A DNA stretch of 64,000 bases from Macrothele yani (Eukaryota; Arthropoda; Arachnida; Araneae; Macrothelidae), in the NCBI GenBank assembly GCA_039090855.1, contig CM077002.1:83580194-83644193 (forward strand), read 5' to 3'. Shown one piece after another: positions 35,108 to 46,480 of this stretch (the first letter of the stretch is position 1; every line of letters starts with the position of its first letter). The position numbers were made by a program, and so were the translations under genes. The notes beneath the pieces are model-generated. The model did no database searches, had not been told where the DNA came from, and saw nothing but the letters and a program-made list of their open reading frames with translations.

Positions 35108-35929
35108 TTGAATTATTTTGAAATAATGCTTACATTGAAAATTAAAGGATAAGGAAAGGTGAAATATTTGAAACTTTTTCAAAGGAACAAAGAAATTACT
35201 ATTTCTTAAACAAATATTCATGGGAAAAAGGATTTGTGCTATATTTTATTTAGGGAAGGAATTTTCAACATAATACTGGTGCTCGAGCTTCTAATATTGA
35301 TGTTCTAGCTATATTTTAAATTTGTGCTTACCACTAAACAAAGTGTGCACAAAAATTCTGAAAATGAAATGAAAGAGAATAATGAGAAAACTTTAAATCC
35401 CAAGGGCTAAGTGTACAGCTGCATTCATCAGTGATCAAGGTAATTTAACTGGGTCTGATTAGAAAACAAACTAATTATAGCAGTTGGAAAGTGATTAGTT
35501 ATCTCAGAAAATACTAAGAAACAACTAGATTTAAGTTTCTGATATTCGAAAGCAATTTGATTTTATGGCAAATTTTTATGTAAAATATTCATTAGCAAAT
35601 GTAAGTAAAGGTCAAAATAAACCACAAAAAAATTAAAAAAATCAGCTACTTACTTCCACCAGTTGCTAAAAAGTATGTTATGAAAATTAACAAGTGGTGA
35701 GCAAAAAGTTTCTCACAGCAGAAGGAAGGTATCTGAGACAGATTTTCAAACTGAACAGTTAAAAGAAGAGATATACAGAAAGAAACATGATATAACTCTG
35801 TCTTCTAGCAGAAGAATTCTGCATAACGGAAAAGTTGAAAATAGGTGAAAAGTATTCTTCACAGCAAAAGCTATGCTAAGGAAAAAGAAGTTTTCAAATA
35901 CATCTCCCGGAAGCAGAGATAGCAAGAAA
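35108..35929. other. hAT-2 interior, no recognised gene
   Basis: AT-rich sequence without recognisable coding or terminal repeats. It may contain more decayed units of the tandem array that starts at about 35930. Confidence 0.4.
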
Positions 35930-36905
35930 AAGGTTTTGACCTTTACACCCCCTAGGGGAAAAGTTGTGCATTATTTAAAGAGGATCTTCTAATTGTAGCA
36001 AAAATCTTATTCACTGTCCATCTTTATTGTAGCAAATGGCATACAGTAAAAAACAAAATTTCTCAATAGGGTTTTTAGAAGCAGAGGTACAGCTGCAAAC
36101 GAAAGTACACAGAAGCTACCTAGCGGTAGAACTGTAAACTACAAATCTCCTCAAATACAAGCCTAAAATGTTCCATATCCAGTGTTAAAAGATTTTTTTT
36201 AAATCAGGCATTTAGAAGTACAGAAATTGAGAAAAATAGCTTAAATATTTGCACCCCTAGCAGCAAAATTGTGCATTATTTTGGGAAGAAAAAACACACA
36301 AGGAGTTTTCATAGTTAGTAGTATCTGATCGAAAAAGAGTTTGTTTTTTTCAATCGGGTTTTTAGTCCCACAAATATTGTTGTAAATGGAAATGGAAACT
36401 TACGCCCTCTAGTGGCACACTTACGCGTTTAGAAAAAATTGAAATTATATGAAAAACATTTCGCACCGCAAATGCTCTTCAACAAAGAAATAATTTTTCA
36501 AACTGGACTCATAGAAACAGAGATATCAACAAAAATAAGAAATGCATCTACGCCCCTGGTGGGAAAACTATGCACTGTTTTAAGCATAAGGTATTCTCAA
36601 GAGGTGAGCGGTATTGGTTTACGAAATAATTTTTTCAGTCGAGTTCCCAGAAGCTCAGATTTTGTTGCAAATACATCAGAAGCTGAAATAAACACCTACG
36701 TCCCCTGATGGCCAAACTATTCTTTACCAAAAATGAGAAAATATATGCAAAACATTTCCCATCAGAAGATGTAGGACTCAAAAATAATTTTTAAAATCAG
36801 ATTTTTTAAAGAAGAATTTTTCTTTTTAAATTCTCAAGAATAATTTTTAAAATCAGATTTTTAGAAGAGATGTCTGGAAAACCTCAATTTACCTTTACGC
36901 CCCCT
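35930..36905. repeat. Degenerate tandem array, units about 120-200 bp
   Basis: A landmark of the type TACGCCCCCTAGTGG followed by CAAAATTGTGCATTATTTT recurs at about 35943, 36118, 36240, 36402, 36549, 36692 and 36893. A second landmark, AATAATTTTTCAATCGGGTTTTTAGAAGCAG-like, sits between them. Copies are 60-80% alike by eye. No coding. A lone unit also lies at 46370-46480. Confidence 0.7.
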
Positions 36906-36970
36906 AGCGGATTTTTTGATTGGAGGTTTAACGACCACCGTGAGCAACTCAACGGGCTATAACCCAGCAA
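36906..36970 (-). repeat. SINE-like 3' end fragment
   Basis: Inverse of GAGTTGCTCACGGTGGTCGT plus TAAACCTCCAATCAAAA. The same tail ends the tRNA-like SINE at 38800-39034 and a fragment at 62255-62300. Here only the 3' part is present, directly after the last array unit. Confidence 0.7.
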
Positions 36971-37215
36971 AAACACAGGTGCTGTGAAACTGCTGGCTGA
37001 AATCTGCCGCTCACGGACCGGTAGCGGTCCGTTGGTGGCAGCGCTCTCAGTTGGCGAGCCATTGATGGCCCTGCAGCATTGCTTTGAATTCTGGGCCTCC
37101 AAGCAAGTGCCACTAGTGGCCCGTTGCTGGCACCCAATGCAACCCCAACAGCAGGTAGAAGCAACAGGACTGCGCATGTGCAGAAGTAACACTTGCTGTG
37201 CCTCTCATGATACCA
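36971..37215. repeat. GC-rich block of short imperfect palindromes
   Basis: Contains GGACCGGTAGCGGTCC, GCCATTGATGGC and GTGCCACTAGTGGC: repeated self-complementary motifs in otherwise AT-rich DNA. A similar block lies at 44865-45150. The open frames across it are composition artefacts. Possibly an unnamed non-autonomous element. Confidence 0.5.
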
Positions 37216-38799
37216 GTTAGTTGAACACGACGCTATCGCTACCGTGTTATTTTAGTGGATGTTAAGAAAAAATTCCATATGTAGAGAAGCGAATTAATAT
37301 CCTATGAAATTCTATGTTGACGAAGATATCAGATTAAGCCATGAAATGCACCCATTCGGCCACTCCATTCCCATGAATAACAATTCATGGAATAGAGTGG
37401 GTGAATGCAGAGGCAACTTTAAATCTTTTGGAGCCCTAGGCGCTAAACGATTCTGGGGTCCCTCCTTCCACTTTTTCTTGCCTCAGAAATTTTCATCCAT
37501 CAGATCAACAAAAAAAAAAAAAAAAAAAAGTAAAGTCAAGAAAAATGTTTTTGCGCTTTTTGAAATGCGATTCTATCATAAATTATTAGGACGTTTTTTC
37601 AGAAACAGTGCTAATGTAATCAGTTTGACTGTTTGCGCACATTGAACTTTTTGTTTTTACAGATATTTCAAAAATTATTTTTACGGCTTATAGAAAATCA
37701 AAGGTCACTAAGTTTGGCACTTTAAATATCCCATATTCTTTATGAATTTACGACTAAGGGCTGTCAAAGTCGAACATTCAAGAAATTGAAGTTCTCTTGT
37801 GAAGAAATATTTCTGTGCCTCTCAGATTAGACTTAACAGTTCTTTCTCAAATACTTAAATTTTCGAATCAGTTCATTAATTAATTTCCTCCTAGAGGTAC
37901 TGAAGGACAATAAATGTGGTTTTCACATATTCTTCAAAAATTATTTTTGCGAATGATAGGACATAAAATTTCATTAAATTTTCGCCATTTTAAATTTCAC
38001 TTCCAGTTCATAAATTTCTCTCTAGTTCTTGAATTGGAAATTTAATAAATTTCAGCTTTACGCTACGAGAGACCATTTCGGTTACGGCAAAAGTTCTTTT
38101 TGAGTTTGACACGTTTGGCAAAACTGGCTACATTAGTACATCTTCAGTTGTTATAGTTACTTGGCAAATTTAACGCTAAAGGCACTGAAAATGGAGTTTC
38201 GCTAAATTTATCAATACATTTCGCATAAATTGTCATGAAACTGGAATAAGTTTCAATTACAAAACATTCCCTCTCCATTGGTTCAGCTTTAGAAAATCAC
38301 CTTGTCTTTACAATATGAGCAAATTAGTCAAATTAGTAGGCAGCGAGCATGGTATCCAGCAAAAGTAAAATACTTGAAGACACTGGCAACCGGAGAAGTC
38401 CTCCACGTCACAAAATACGGGTAAATTTAAATTTGTGCACAGTACTTCGCTTAAAAAGGGTGGATGACTTTTCGTGGAGGAGGTTTCTTGTGGCGAACGA
38501 TTCTCTAAATCGAAAAGATTAGACACATGTCATGGACCAAAAAAGTTGGACAGTAAGAATTTCATCAGTCAGCTCAAATAAGCGAGAGTGTGAGGAGTTT
38601 CTTGAAAACATTTTTCCTTATTACTTTCATCAGAAAATTAGGTCTACGTTTTCTTTTATTATGTCAAAAAGATGCGTAAGATTTTCTTTATACCTCCACC
38701 GCAGTTATCAGAAACAGACGCATAAGGATTAAGTGCAAAAGATCCAGCTTGAAAATGGAAAAGTAGGAACCAGAGTTTTTCGAGTAAGAGTATCATTGA
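37216..38799. other. hAT-2 interior, no recognised gene
   Basis: AT-rich with a poly(A) run at 37511. An inverted match ATTCCCATGAATAACAATTC... around 37365-37400 forms a small hairpin. No family motifs seen. Confidence 0.4.
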
Positions 38800-39034
38800 A
38801 ACTTTTATTGGCCGCCAGGTTGGCGCAGTGGTCTAAGCGCTGGCTTATGACCATTCGTCCGAGATGGGTGCGGGTGCGGATCTCGATGAGGCGTAGATGT
38901 TTTGTTTGTCTTACGGCACTGGCACTCTCCCTACTCTGGAACCAGTGACCCTAAATTAGGGACGGGCGACTGCTTATAGCCCATTGAGTTGCTTACGGTG
39001 GTCGTTAAACCTTCAATCAAAATAAAAAACTTTT
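38800..39034 (+). repeat. tRNA-derived SINE
   Basis: The head GGTTGGCGCAGTGGTCTAAG fits a tRNA A-box and GGTGCGGATCTCG about 45 bp later fits a decayed B-box, the internal promoter for RNA polymerase III. The 3' end GAGTTGCTTACGGTGGTCGT then TAAACCTTCAATCAAAATAA is shared with fragments at 36906-36970 and 62255-62300. Length about 235 bp. Confidence 0.75.
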
Positions 39035-39399
39035 ATTGCTTTTTCAGATATTAATTTGATGTCAATTTAAGGAATAGAAAAGGTGAGAATAATTGATAAT
39101 TATCAGTATTAAACTAGGGGAGGAGAAAGCTATAAGAAAATGCTATTGCAATACAATAAAAATTTCTTTTAACACTATTCAATAAGAAAAAGATAAACAG
39201 TGCAACATTTTCGAATTTCTTTATTTTGCAGCCTAAGCGCACAAACTTTTTGTGAAAAAAAAAAAAAAAAAAAGAAAGAAAGAACGAAGCACCCTGAGAA
39301 AGTTCTTTGATCCTAATGAAACTCTGTATGCAAGTACCTCAGGGCCTAATATGCAAATGATTAATTGAAAAATAAAGACCAATGACTAAATAGGTGCTG

Positions 39400-42235
39400 G
39401 TTGGTTGGTTGGTTGTTTGATTTTTATGGCGCAAGGGCCATTATTGGCCAAAGAGTGCCAGAGACAAGACAGACAAGCAAACAGTAATAAAAACGTGGTA
39501 AAAAGCTTAAAATCTGGCTGATCATGTAAAACTGAAAAATGAGAACGATGGAAGGGCTAAAAAGATAATGAAACATACAGTATTAAAAACATGATACAAT
39601 GATTAAAATCTAGCTGATTCAGTAAAACTGAGAAATGAGGATGATGATAAGGCTAAAATCTAGATACGTTTAAAATAGTCAATTTTTTTAAAAAATGAAA
39701 AAACAGCAACAGTATTGCAGTGGTCATTGAGGAGTTGCTGCAGTGTAGCGGCGTCCTCGGTCAACAAATGAGAATGAAAGAAATGAAAACGTATATCACG
39801 AAAACGAACACAGGTACACAGAAGATGAGTGACGGTGAGTTGGCAATTGCACGTCTCACACATCGGCGCAGTGTCGCCACACAGCAAAAAGCGGTGAGTG
39901 AAACGACAATGCCCAATGCGGAGACGCGCAAGCACCACTTCCTCCCTACGGTTCCGACGATATGTGGATTTCCAAATTTCAAGATTAGGTTTGATACGAT
40001 GCAGTTTATTTTCCACCTGTTGGTCCCACAGACCTTGCCACGTTCGCTTGATATGGTCGCGAACCAGAAAGCGGAAATCCCGATGAAACAGTGGCAAGCG
40101 TGTGACGACCAAAGAGGAAGCAGATCTAGCAGCCGCATCAGCACACTCGTTACCCGAGATTCCGACATGCCCGGGAATCCAACAAAATTGTATCTGGACA
40201 CCGGCCTCGAGCAAAGAACAAAGAAGCCTTCGTACGGTAAGAAGAAAAGGGTGGTCACAGCAGTCCAACGATGACAGTGACTGTACAACACTCAAAGAAT
40301 CAGTGTACACCGCAGCCCGTTGATGAGAGCCCGACTGAACATGAAGCAATGCAAGATACACAGCATGCATCTCCGCCGAAAACACCGTGGCCTCATCTGG
40401 GATCCGCGCTACTGACACGTCATCTACACAGACAGCCGCGGATCCAACAATTCCATGCATCCTGGAGCCATCAGTGAAAATGGGAGTGTAGTCAGAATTG
40501 AGGTCATGGTGCTCAGCGAAGAGCTGCTGGTACACTGACGCAGGGGTTGAGGATTTCTCGAAAGATGTAAAGGTGGTATCAACCATGACACCAAGTGGGT
40601 GCCATGGAGGATCCCCAAAGCCCCTGGTCTCTCCAACAAGTGACAAGTCGAGCCCTACATCACGGGCTACGGTCGCCATACGAAGACCGAAAGTTGAAAT
40701 GCAGGAGGGCCGGTTCCCGAATAAACGAGCATGCTGAGGATGAAAAACTGCATCGTATAAAGGATGGTCTGGAAGAGATCTAAGTTTCAAGTAGAATTGG
40801 ATAGACAGCTGCAGACGGCATAATTCAAGCGATGGTTCGTTCGCGTCAGCGTAAAGGCTGGGAATCGGAGATGTTCGAAATGCTCCCGAACAAAGACGCA
40901 GTGCTTGATGGTGAATAGTGTCCAAAGGCCGGAGAACGGAACGACGAGCAGAGCCATACACAATACAACCATAATCCAGTTTCGACCGGATTAAGGAATG
41001 GTAAATACGAACCAAAGACGTCCTGTCTGCGCCCCACGAGACTCTCGAAAGGATCTTAAGAATGGATAGAGCCCGCAGACAGGAAATCTTGAGCCGCCGA
41101 ACGTGCGCACGGAACGTAAGCGCACGGTCGACGGTCAGACCAAGGAACTTGGTCTCCGGCAAAACTGGTATGGCTGCACGGTCTAAAAACAGCTCTGGGT
41201 CAGGATGGAGGCCACGCCTCCGGCAGAAATGGACACACGCTGTCTTGTCGGGAGAAAGAACGAAGCCATTGCTATTTGCCGTTTTAAAGATCTGATTAAT
41301 TGCAGACTGCAACTGCCTTTCAATAAAATGCATGCTTGATGACGAGCAGAAAATGTACAAGTCATCAACATAGACAGTAGCCGAAACCGCAGGAGGAAGA
41401 TTTGTGAGGAGACAATTAATGCGGAGGATGAACAATGTGACAGATAAAATGCAACCTTGAGGAACACCTTGTTCTTGATGGAATGTTGCCGATAGCGTCG
41501 TACCCAGGCGCACCTGGAACACCCGATTGTGAAGAAAATTTAAAATAAATGTCGGAAGATTTCCTCGCAATCCGCATGCGTGGAGGTCACGGATAATACC
41601 ATGCCGCCACGCTCGATCATAAGCTTTTTCAATATCAAAAAATACAGAAACCAGGTGCTGCCTACGCACGAACGCCTTGCGCACAGATGTCTCAAGGTGC
41701 AGGAGATGATCGTGATTTGAACGATGATGGCGAAAGCCGCTTTGTGATGGTGAAAGAACCTGATGATATTCTAAAAAATGAATTAACCGGGAGTTAACCA
41801 TGCGTTCAAAAACTTTACATAGACAGCTAGTGAGAGCAATTGGACGATAACTAGAGGGAGACTTGGGATCCTTGCCAGGTTTGGGAAAAGGCAGAACAAA
41901 AGCTTTTCGCCAAGACTCCGGGAAACTGTGCTCCGACCAAATACGATTATACAAGATTAAGAGATTATCGAGAGACGACTGCGAGAGATGACGGAGCATG
42001 TCATAGTGGATTTCATCGGGACCGACCGATGTAGCGCCGGACCCATGCAGAGCCACCCTGAGTTCAACCATGCTGAAGGGGAGTTATATCCGGTGTCGAG
42101 AAAAGGCGCAAAGGAGATTCTCTGGCGTTCCGCAGTGGATTTAATCCTCAGAAAGGAGGACGGATACGCCAGGTCACTTCGACATGGAGGCAAACGCCTC
42201 CCCCAAACAATCAGCAATCTCCCCGACTCCAGCAT
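39400..42235 (-). mobile_element. Non-LTR retrotransposon with RNase H (I/Jockey group)
   Basis: The 3' end on the minus strand finishes in a run of CAAC/AACC tetranucleotides near 39400 (plus strand GGTTGGTTGGTTGG), after a 3' UTR of about 250 bp. Coding sequence extends from 39660 to about 42235, where it stops against a Tc1-like element. The front of the element, with the endonuclease, is absent. Markedly more GC-rich than its surroundings, so probably young. Confidence 0.85.
39660..42071 (-). CDS. Reverse transcriptase plus RNase H, open frame of 803 codons
   Basis: RT motifs in order: SSYRPIALTSCLCKVFERM, FFDIEKAYDRAW (motif A, near residue 146), GVPQGCILSVTLF (motif B), TVYVDDLYIF (motif C, YVDD), FLGLTVDRAL. 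Then RNase H at about residues 535-650 with FTDGSRM, FSAEMHAVY, VYTDSLSVV, IPGHVG and NECADAAAR, which keep all D-E-D-D metal ligands and the His. It ends with a Cys-rich stretch (CGDTAPMCETCNCQLTVTHL). Translation continues upstream in another frame to about 42230, so this copy is 5'-truncated. No stop breaks the frame. It is a retroelement gene, not a host gene. Confidence 0.88.
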   Translation of the reverse strand: MVELRVALHGSGATSVGPDEIHYDMLRHLSQSSLDNLLILYNRIWSEHSFPESWRKAFVLPFPKPGKDPKSPSSYRPIALTSCLCKVFERMVNSRLIHFLEYHQVLSPSQSGFRHHRSNHDHLLHLETSVRKAFVRRQHLVSVFFDIEKAYDRAWRHGIIRDLHACGLRGNLPTFILNFLHNRVFQVRLGTTLSATFHQEQGVPQGCILSVTLFILRINCLLTNLPPAVSATVYVDDLYIFCSSSSMHFIERQLQSAINQIFKTANSNGFVLSPDKTACVHFCRRRGLHPDPELFLDRAAIPVLPETKFLGLTVDRALTFRAHVRRLKISCLRALSILKILSRVSWGADRTSLVRIYHSLIRSKLDYGCIVYGSARRSVLRPLDTIHHQALRLCSGAFRTSPIPSLYADANEPSLELCRLQLSIQFYLKLRSLPDHPLYDAVFHPQHARLFGNRPSCISTFGLRMATVARDVGLDLSLVGETRGFGDPPWHPLGVMVDTTFTSFEKSSTPASVYQQLFAEHHDLNSDYTPIFTDGSRMHGIVGSAAVCVDDVSVARIPDEATVFSAEMHAVYLALLHVQSGSHQRAAVYTDSLSVVQSLSSLDCCDHPFLLTVRRLLCSLLEAGVQIQFCWIPGHVGISGNECADAAARSASSLVVTRLPLFHRDFRFLVRDHIKRTWQGLWDQQVENKLHRIKPNLEIWKSTYRRNRREEVVLARLRIGHCRFTHRFLLCGDTAPMCETCNCQLTVTHLLCTCVRFRDIRFHFFHSHLLTEDAATLQQLLNDHCNTVAVFSFFKKIDYFKRI

Positions 42236-42239
42236 ACTA

Positions 42240-43390
42240 AATAGCTGCCTGTGACAGCACATGGGAACCGCATCGAGAAGGGTATATCAAGAACAAAGGG
42301 CGACACAACAGGTCGTAGAATGTGTTGACGTACCAGACAATTGTCACGGCGAATTGTTCGTACATTAACCTCCAGACTGTGAGGATGCCACAACGATGGA
42401 TCCATGCACACCACGAGAAGTCGAGCAGGTTTGCAAGAGGATATATAATTGGGCTGAGAGAAGCCGGTTGGTCAAGTCGCCGTATCGCCAGGCATTTGGA
42501 TCGGAGCGACGCAGTAATTGGACGATGTTGGCGCCAATAGGTCGAACAGAGCACTACGATCCAGCGGCACACGGGCAGTGGACGGCCGAGGGCAACGACA
42601 GAACTCGAACATTGAGCGATTGTGAGAGTCGCACGAACAGAACCGAATTCGTCGCTCTCAACAATTCGTGGCCATGTTGCGTCGTCCACAGGTACAGAAG
42701 TGGCCACTCGGACCGTTGCCAGATGAGTTGCGGCACAGGGGTTACATTCGAGGAGACCAATCCGTCGCCTACTAGTGATCAGAGAGCATTGCAGAGGCCC
42801 CTTGCAGTGGTGTCTGACCCGATCGAGGAGGGATAATGTCCAGTGGTGTCATGTTGTCTTCAGTGATGAGTCACGGTTTGCACTTAGCGCCGATGACCAG
42901 CGCATGCGTGTCTGGAGACGAGCCGACCAGCGCACGGATCCTGCCTTTACCGTGCAACGGCACAGGGCTCGGACACCCGATCTGACTGTCTAGGAAGCTA
43001 TTTCCTACGACAGCTGGACACCCTTCGAAGTCCTTCGTACTACCCTCACAGCTCAACGGTAAGTCGGTGCATTCTACGACCTGTTGTGTAGCACATCACC
43101 GAGGAATTTTGGAACAGGGTAATACCCAGCCACACACGGCACAGCTCTCCTGGGCATGCCTCTGTAATGTCGACACCCTTCTAGGCCAGGCCGATCACCC
43201 GATTTCTCACCGATCAAACATGATGGGACGCCACCTACACCCATCCCGGAATGTCGGCAAATTGGCCCACAATTTGGACACCATTTGGCATTCCATACCG
43301 CAGAACAGTATCCATAAACTGTTTGTGTCTCTGCCACGCTGGGTTTCTGCTTGTATCCGAGCGAGAGGTGGCGCTACAACTTACTGACTT
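42240..43390 (+). pseudogene. Tc1-like transposase relic
   Basis: In mixed frames: YIIGLREAGWSSRRIARHLD and DAVIGRCWRQ (paired-type HTH), GSGRPRATTE, LQWCLTRSRRD, VVFSDESRFAL (first Asp kept), LTAQR, then EQGNTQPHTA, where the usual QQDNA Asp has become Gly. Next come MGRRLHPSRNV and LPRWVSACIRARGGATTY at the C-terminus. The NPIEH-type third site is not readable. Dead copy adjoining the 5' side of the LINE. Inverted repeats not confirmed. Confidence 0.8.
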
Positions 43391-44625
43391 CTACTCATGT
43401 AACTGTTTTATCCGGATAAATGGCCCAACTGCTGTGGAATTGCAATCATCTCCTCTCCTATACATGTATATTACTCATGCCAATTTTTATCTTCCTTCTG
43501 GGTGATTCGTTTTCTTTTTTTCATTTTAGCAAAGATTGTATTAGCTACTTTGGTTTAGGGTGGTGTAGGAAGATTAGGGCTAAGGAAGAACTTGATTATA
43601 CTACTCCAGAGAGAAAAGGTAGTAAACAGCAAACACCCCGGATCATCAGGATGGTTTCTACAAGCACTCTTCATCGCAGCTCAGGAAAGACAGGTAAAAC
43701 GTTCCAACACAGATGTTTTTCTTTGACTGGGAGTCATATGAAAGTAATTTATATCACAGCCAGCTAAGTATTCGCCTTAAACAAAGAAAAGTGTGGGAAG
43801 CGCCAATTCTTGTTTCACCTACCACTAAAAGGAAGGCTACGCTATTTTAGCAGTTTCTTTCAAAACAAGTACATCAATAACAATTCGAAAATTTAAAATG
43901 AGAAAATAAATTATAATTTGACAATAAAGTGGTCACTTTAAGGATTGATTTATTTCGGTCCATGAAAAGCAAAGCAAAACTAGCAATCCAATTATATGTT
44001 TTCGAGGACCCTCAAGCTCTGAGTGAAATCCGCCTAGTGGGAAATCCGCCCCTGGGTAAATGACAAGAAAATATTTGAAACCGCTTGAAAGAAATGTCCT
44101 GGAAAACCATTAATAAAACGTTTGTTGGAAAAAAAATTATATGCGTACAAAATTTATTAATAATTTGAAAGAAAAAAAAGCAACGCTATGTGGATATAAT
44201 GTACTCATCCATGGGTTGAATACACAAGACTGGGAGGAATTCGAAGTAAAATAAAACATATTTCCTCTTTAAAACAAATGTAGCTTCGGACAATGGAAAG
44301 GAAAGATACAATGTTAAAAATGCAACAGAATGTGACATGAACCCAGGTAAATATATATTAATTCAACAATCTCCTTTCAAGACGACAAGGACAGTACAAA
44401 ACTTTGGAAAGCGACTCTAAGGTATGTACATGCCTTGAAAATGAGTGAAATTCCCTTAAGGTAAAAAAAAAAAACTATTGCTACGTTGAAAAAATAAATT
44501 TATGAATTACATGAAACAGACTTTTACAAAAAATACCTCGCAATATTGTAAAATGAGAGGGAACCATTCGATTACACATTTCTTACGAAACAGACAGCTT
44601 CAAGCACACGCTCACGCTTGAAAAA
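43391..44625. other. hAT-2 interior, no recognised gene
   Basis: AT-rich. The open frame 43420-43767 has no known domain. No terminal repeats found. Confidence 0.4.
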
Positions 44626-44720
44626 TTAGCCTGGTCGGTACAGAGCTCAGCTCTTACGCAAACGGCCCTGGTTCAAATCTACTTAGATCCAAACGGACGT
44701 TTTTCTGGTTAGTCGAGAAA
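44626..44720 (+). repeat. tRNA-like SINE head
   Basis: TTAGCCTGGTCGGTACAGAG resembles an A-box and GGTTCAAATCTAC, 40 bp later, a B-box (consensus GGTTCRANTCC). No matching acceptor stem or CCA-side pairing, so a SINE rather than a working tRNA gene is likely. Confidence 0.5.
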
Positions 44721-44864
44721 ATTTCCCCAGCGCAGTGCTATAATTTACAATTTTCGTAAGGTGGAAAAAAAAAAAAAAAAGGAAACTTTGGGAAAATGCG
44801 GTTACCCTTGACTTTTTTTTTTATGGGTGCTACTGGGAAATTGGCGGATAAGATTCGGCAAGCC

Positions 44865-45150
44865 ACCAGTTATGTCACGTGGTTGCCGACTGCCACTACT
44901 GGCAAACCAGTGGACCACATTAGGCTAGCCATCATTTCTGGCACGTGCTTGCATGGCCCCTGAAGGGCCCCTTGTGGCAGCTACTGCCTGTGATGGACCA
45001 CTGATGGCTCTGTTGTGGCATATGACAACAGATGGGGTGCCAACTGTTGCCCTGAACTGCTGGCCCTTCTGTTGGCCGCCCGGACATTTTATTGACAGTT
45101 CGGCAGCGGCAACATAGTGCTGGGCCATTGATGGCAGCCCATAGCTAGCC
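44865..45150. repeat. Second GC-rich block of short palindromes
   Basis: Motifs such as GGCCCCTGAAGGGGCC-like, GCCATTGATGGC and repeated TGGCNNNTGCCA half-sites, similar in character to 36971-37215. It ends where PLE-C begins. Confidence 0.45.
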
Positions 45151-45152
45151 CA

Positions 45153-46325
45153 CTCTCCCCACTCTTAACTAACTATTATGTGGGAAAACTAGAAGAAAAG
45201 ATATTAGTACAACCCACATACTTCTGCTTATATAGCAGATACATGGATGACATCTTATTTATAATAGATAGCTCAGAAATTGTTCCAGAAAGAATTCTAG
45301 GCTCATTCAATAAATTAGATGATTCCCTTAAGTTCACTATTGAACTTCAAAAAGAAAGAAGAATTAACTTCTTAGATATTACTATCTATTATGAAGATGA
45401 AAAATTCCTCACTAGTTGGTATAAAAAACCAATGAATACTAAAAGACTACTGGATTTCAATTCCTATCATCCAGTTTCTATTAAGAACAATGTAGCAAGT
45501 CAGTTTTTAGAAAAAATTAATAAAATAGTTTCTACAGCAGATAAAAAAGAAGCCCATAAAGAAGGGCTTAAAGTCATACTTGCAGAGAATAACTATCCTA
45601 AAGAAGAAATTGAGAAGCTTCTGAATTTTAATGGTACGAAGAACCCACAAAAGCAACAAGTAAAATTCACTAGAAAAATTTCTTATCACAACGGTTTATT
45701 TGAGTCTTTAAAGAGAATTAGTAAGAAGTACAATATTAGGCTAGCTCCAAGTTTAGAGAACAAAGTTAAACAATTTTTCCCTAAAATAGTTCAAAGAGAA
45801 GAAGATATTTTAAAAATGCAAGTAGTCTATGAAGTAAATTGTAGTTGTGGACTATCTTACATAGGTGAAACAGGTCGCAGACTAGAAACTCGTATAGCAG
45901 AGCATAAAGCAGCTATAAAAAATTGCTCCAACAAGACTGGATAAGATAGGCATGTTAGAGAAACTGGGCACAGCATGGATTGGAATTCCCTTAAAGTCAT
46001 CAGTTTCCAAAGCAATTTTCAAAAAAGAAAGCTAAAAGAAGGAATAGAGATTGAGAAAAATCTAAATTCCATCATCAATGACTGCAAAGGATTTTCCCTG
46101 CCTAACATCTGGCAGGATTTGTTGAAAAATAACCTAAACCATCATGGTTAACCGTAACCGTGATAGTGACAGGAAAAAGTGACAACAACAAGACAGCCTG
46201 AAGAAGGAGAAGAGTTTAAATTTGCTATTAATGAAAAAATTTCCTAGTAAAATTCCCATAATAGTTGCTTTAGATTAGTAATTGAATTAAGAAACTAGGA
46301 AGCCATTTCTCAACATGAGCTTTAT
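45153..46325 (+). mobile_element. PLE-C: 5'-truncated Penelope-like copy
   Basis: Begins inside RT motif B (SPLL region) and runs to a 3' tail that ends near 46325, matching the long tail of the PLE-B inverted arm. Nearly identical to PLE-B in coding sequence. No inverted arm precedes it. A 7-bp deletion near 46215 removes part of the hammerhead-like motif. Confidence 0.88.
45180..45944 (+). pseudogene. PLE-C RT and GIY-YIG frame
   Basis: Reads YSRYMDDILFIIDSS (motif C), INFLDITIYY and TSWYKKPMN, then VVYEVNCSCGLSYIGETGRR and RIAEHKAAI. Unlike PLE-B it has only one TGRRLE unit. TTA has become TAA at 45942, a nonsense change in the middle of the nuclease. The frame continues open beyond to about 46150. 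Confidence 0.88.
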
Positions 46326-46369
46326 TCAAAAAATAGTCTTCAATATAAATTACATTGAAAGGAAAAAAT

Positions 46370-46480
46370 AATTTTTTCAGTCGGGTATTTAGAAGCAAAT
46401 ATATGAAATAAAATGTATTTTGAATTCGATATGGTCTGCATTTACGCCCACCAGTGGCGAAGTTATGCATCGGAAAGAAA
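46370..46480. repeat. Single unit of the 35.9-36.9 kb tandem array
   Basis: AATAATTTTTTCAGTCGGGT then, about 60 bp later, TTTACGCCCACCAGTGGCGA and GTTATGCAT, the two landmarks of the array. It indicates that the array once extended here or that its units are dispersed. Confidence 0.6.

Noticed and set aside
44626..44720. Functional tRNA gene
   Set aside because: A- and B-box-like sequences are present but no convincing acceptor stem; better explained as a SINE head.
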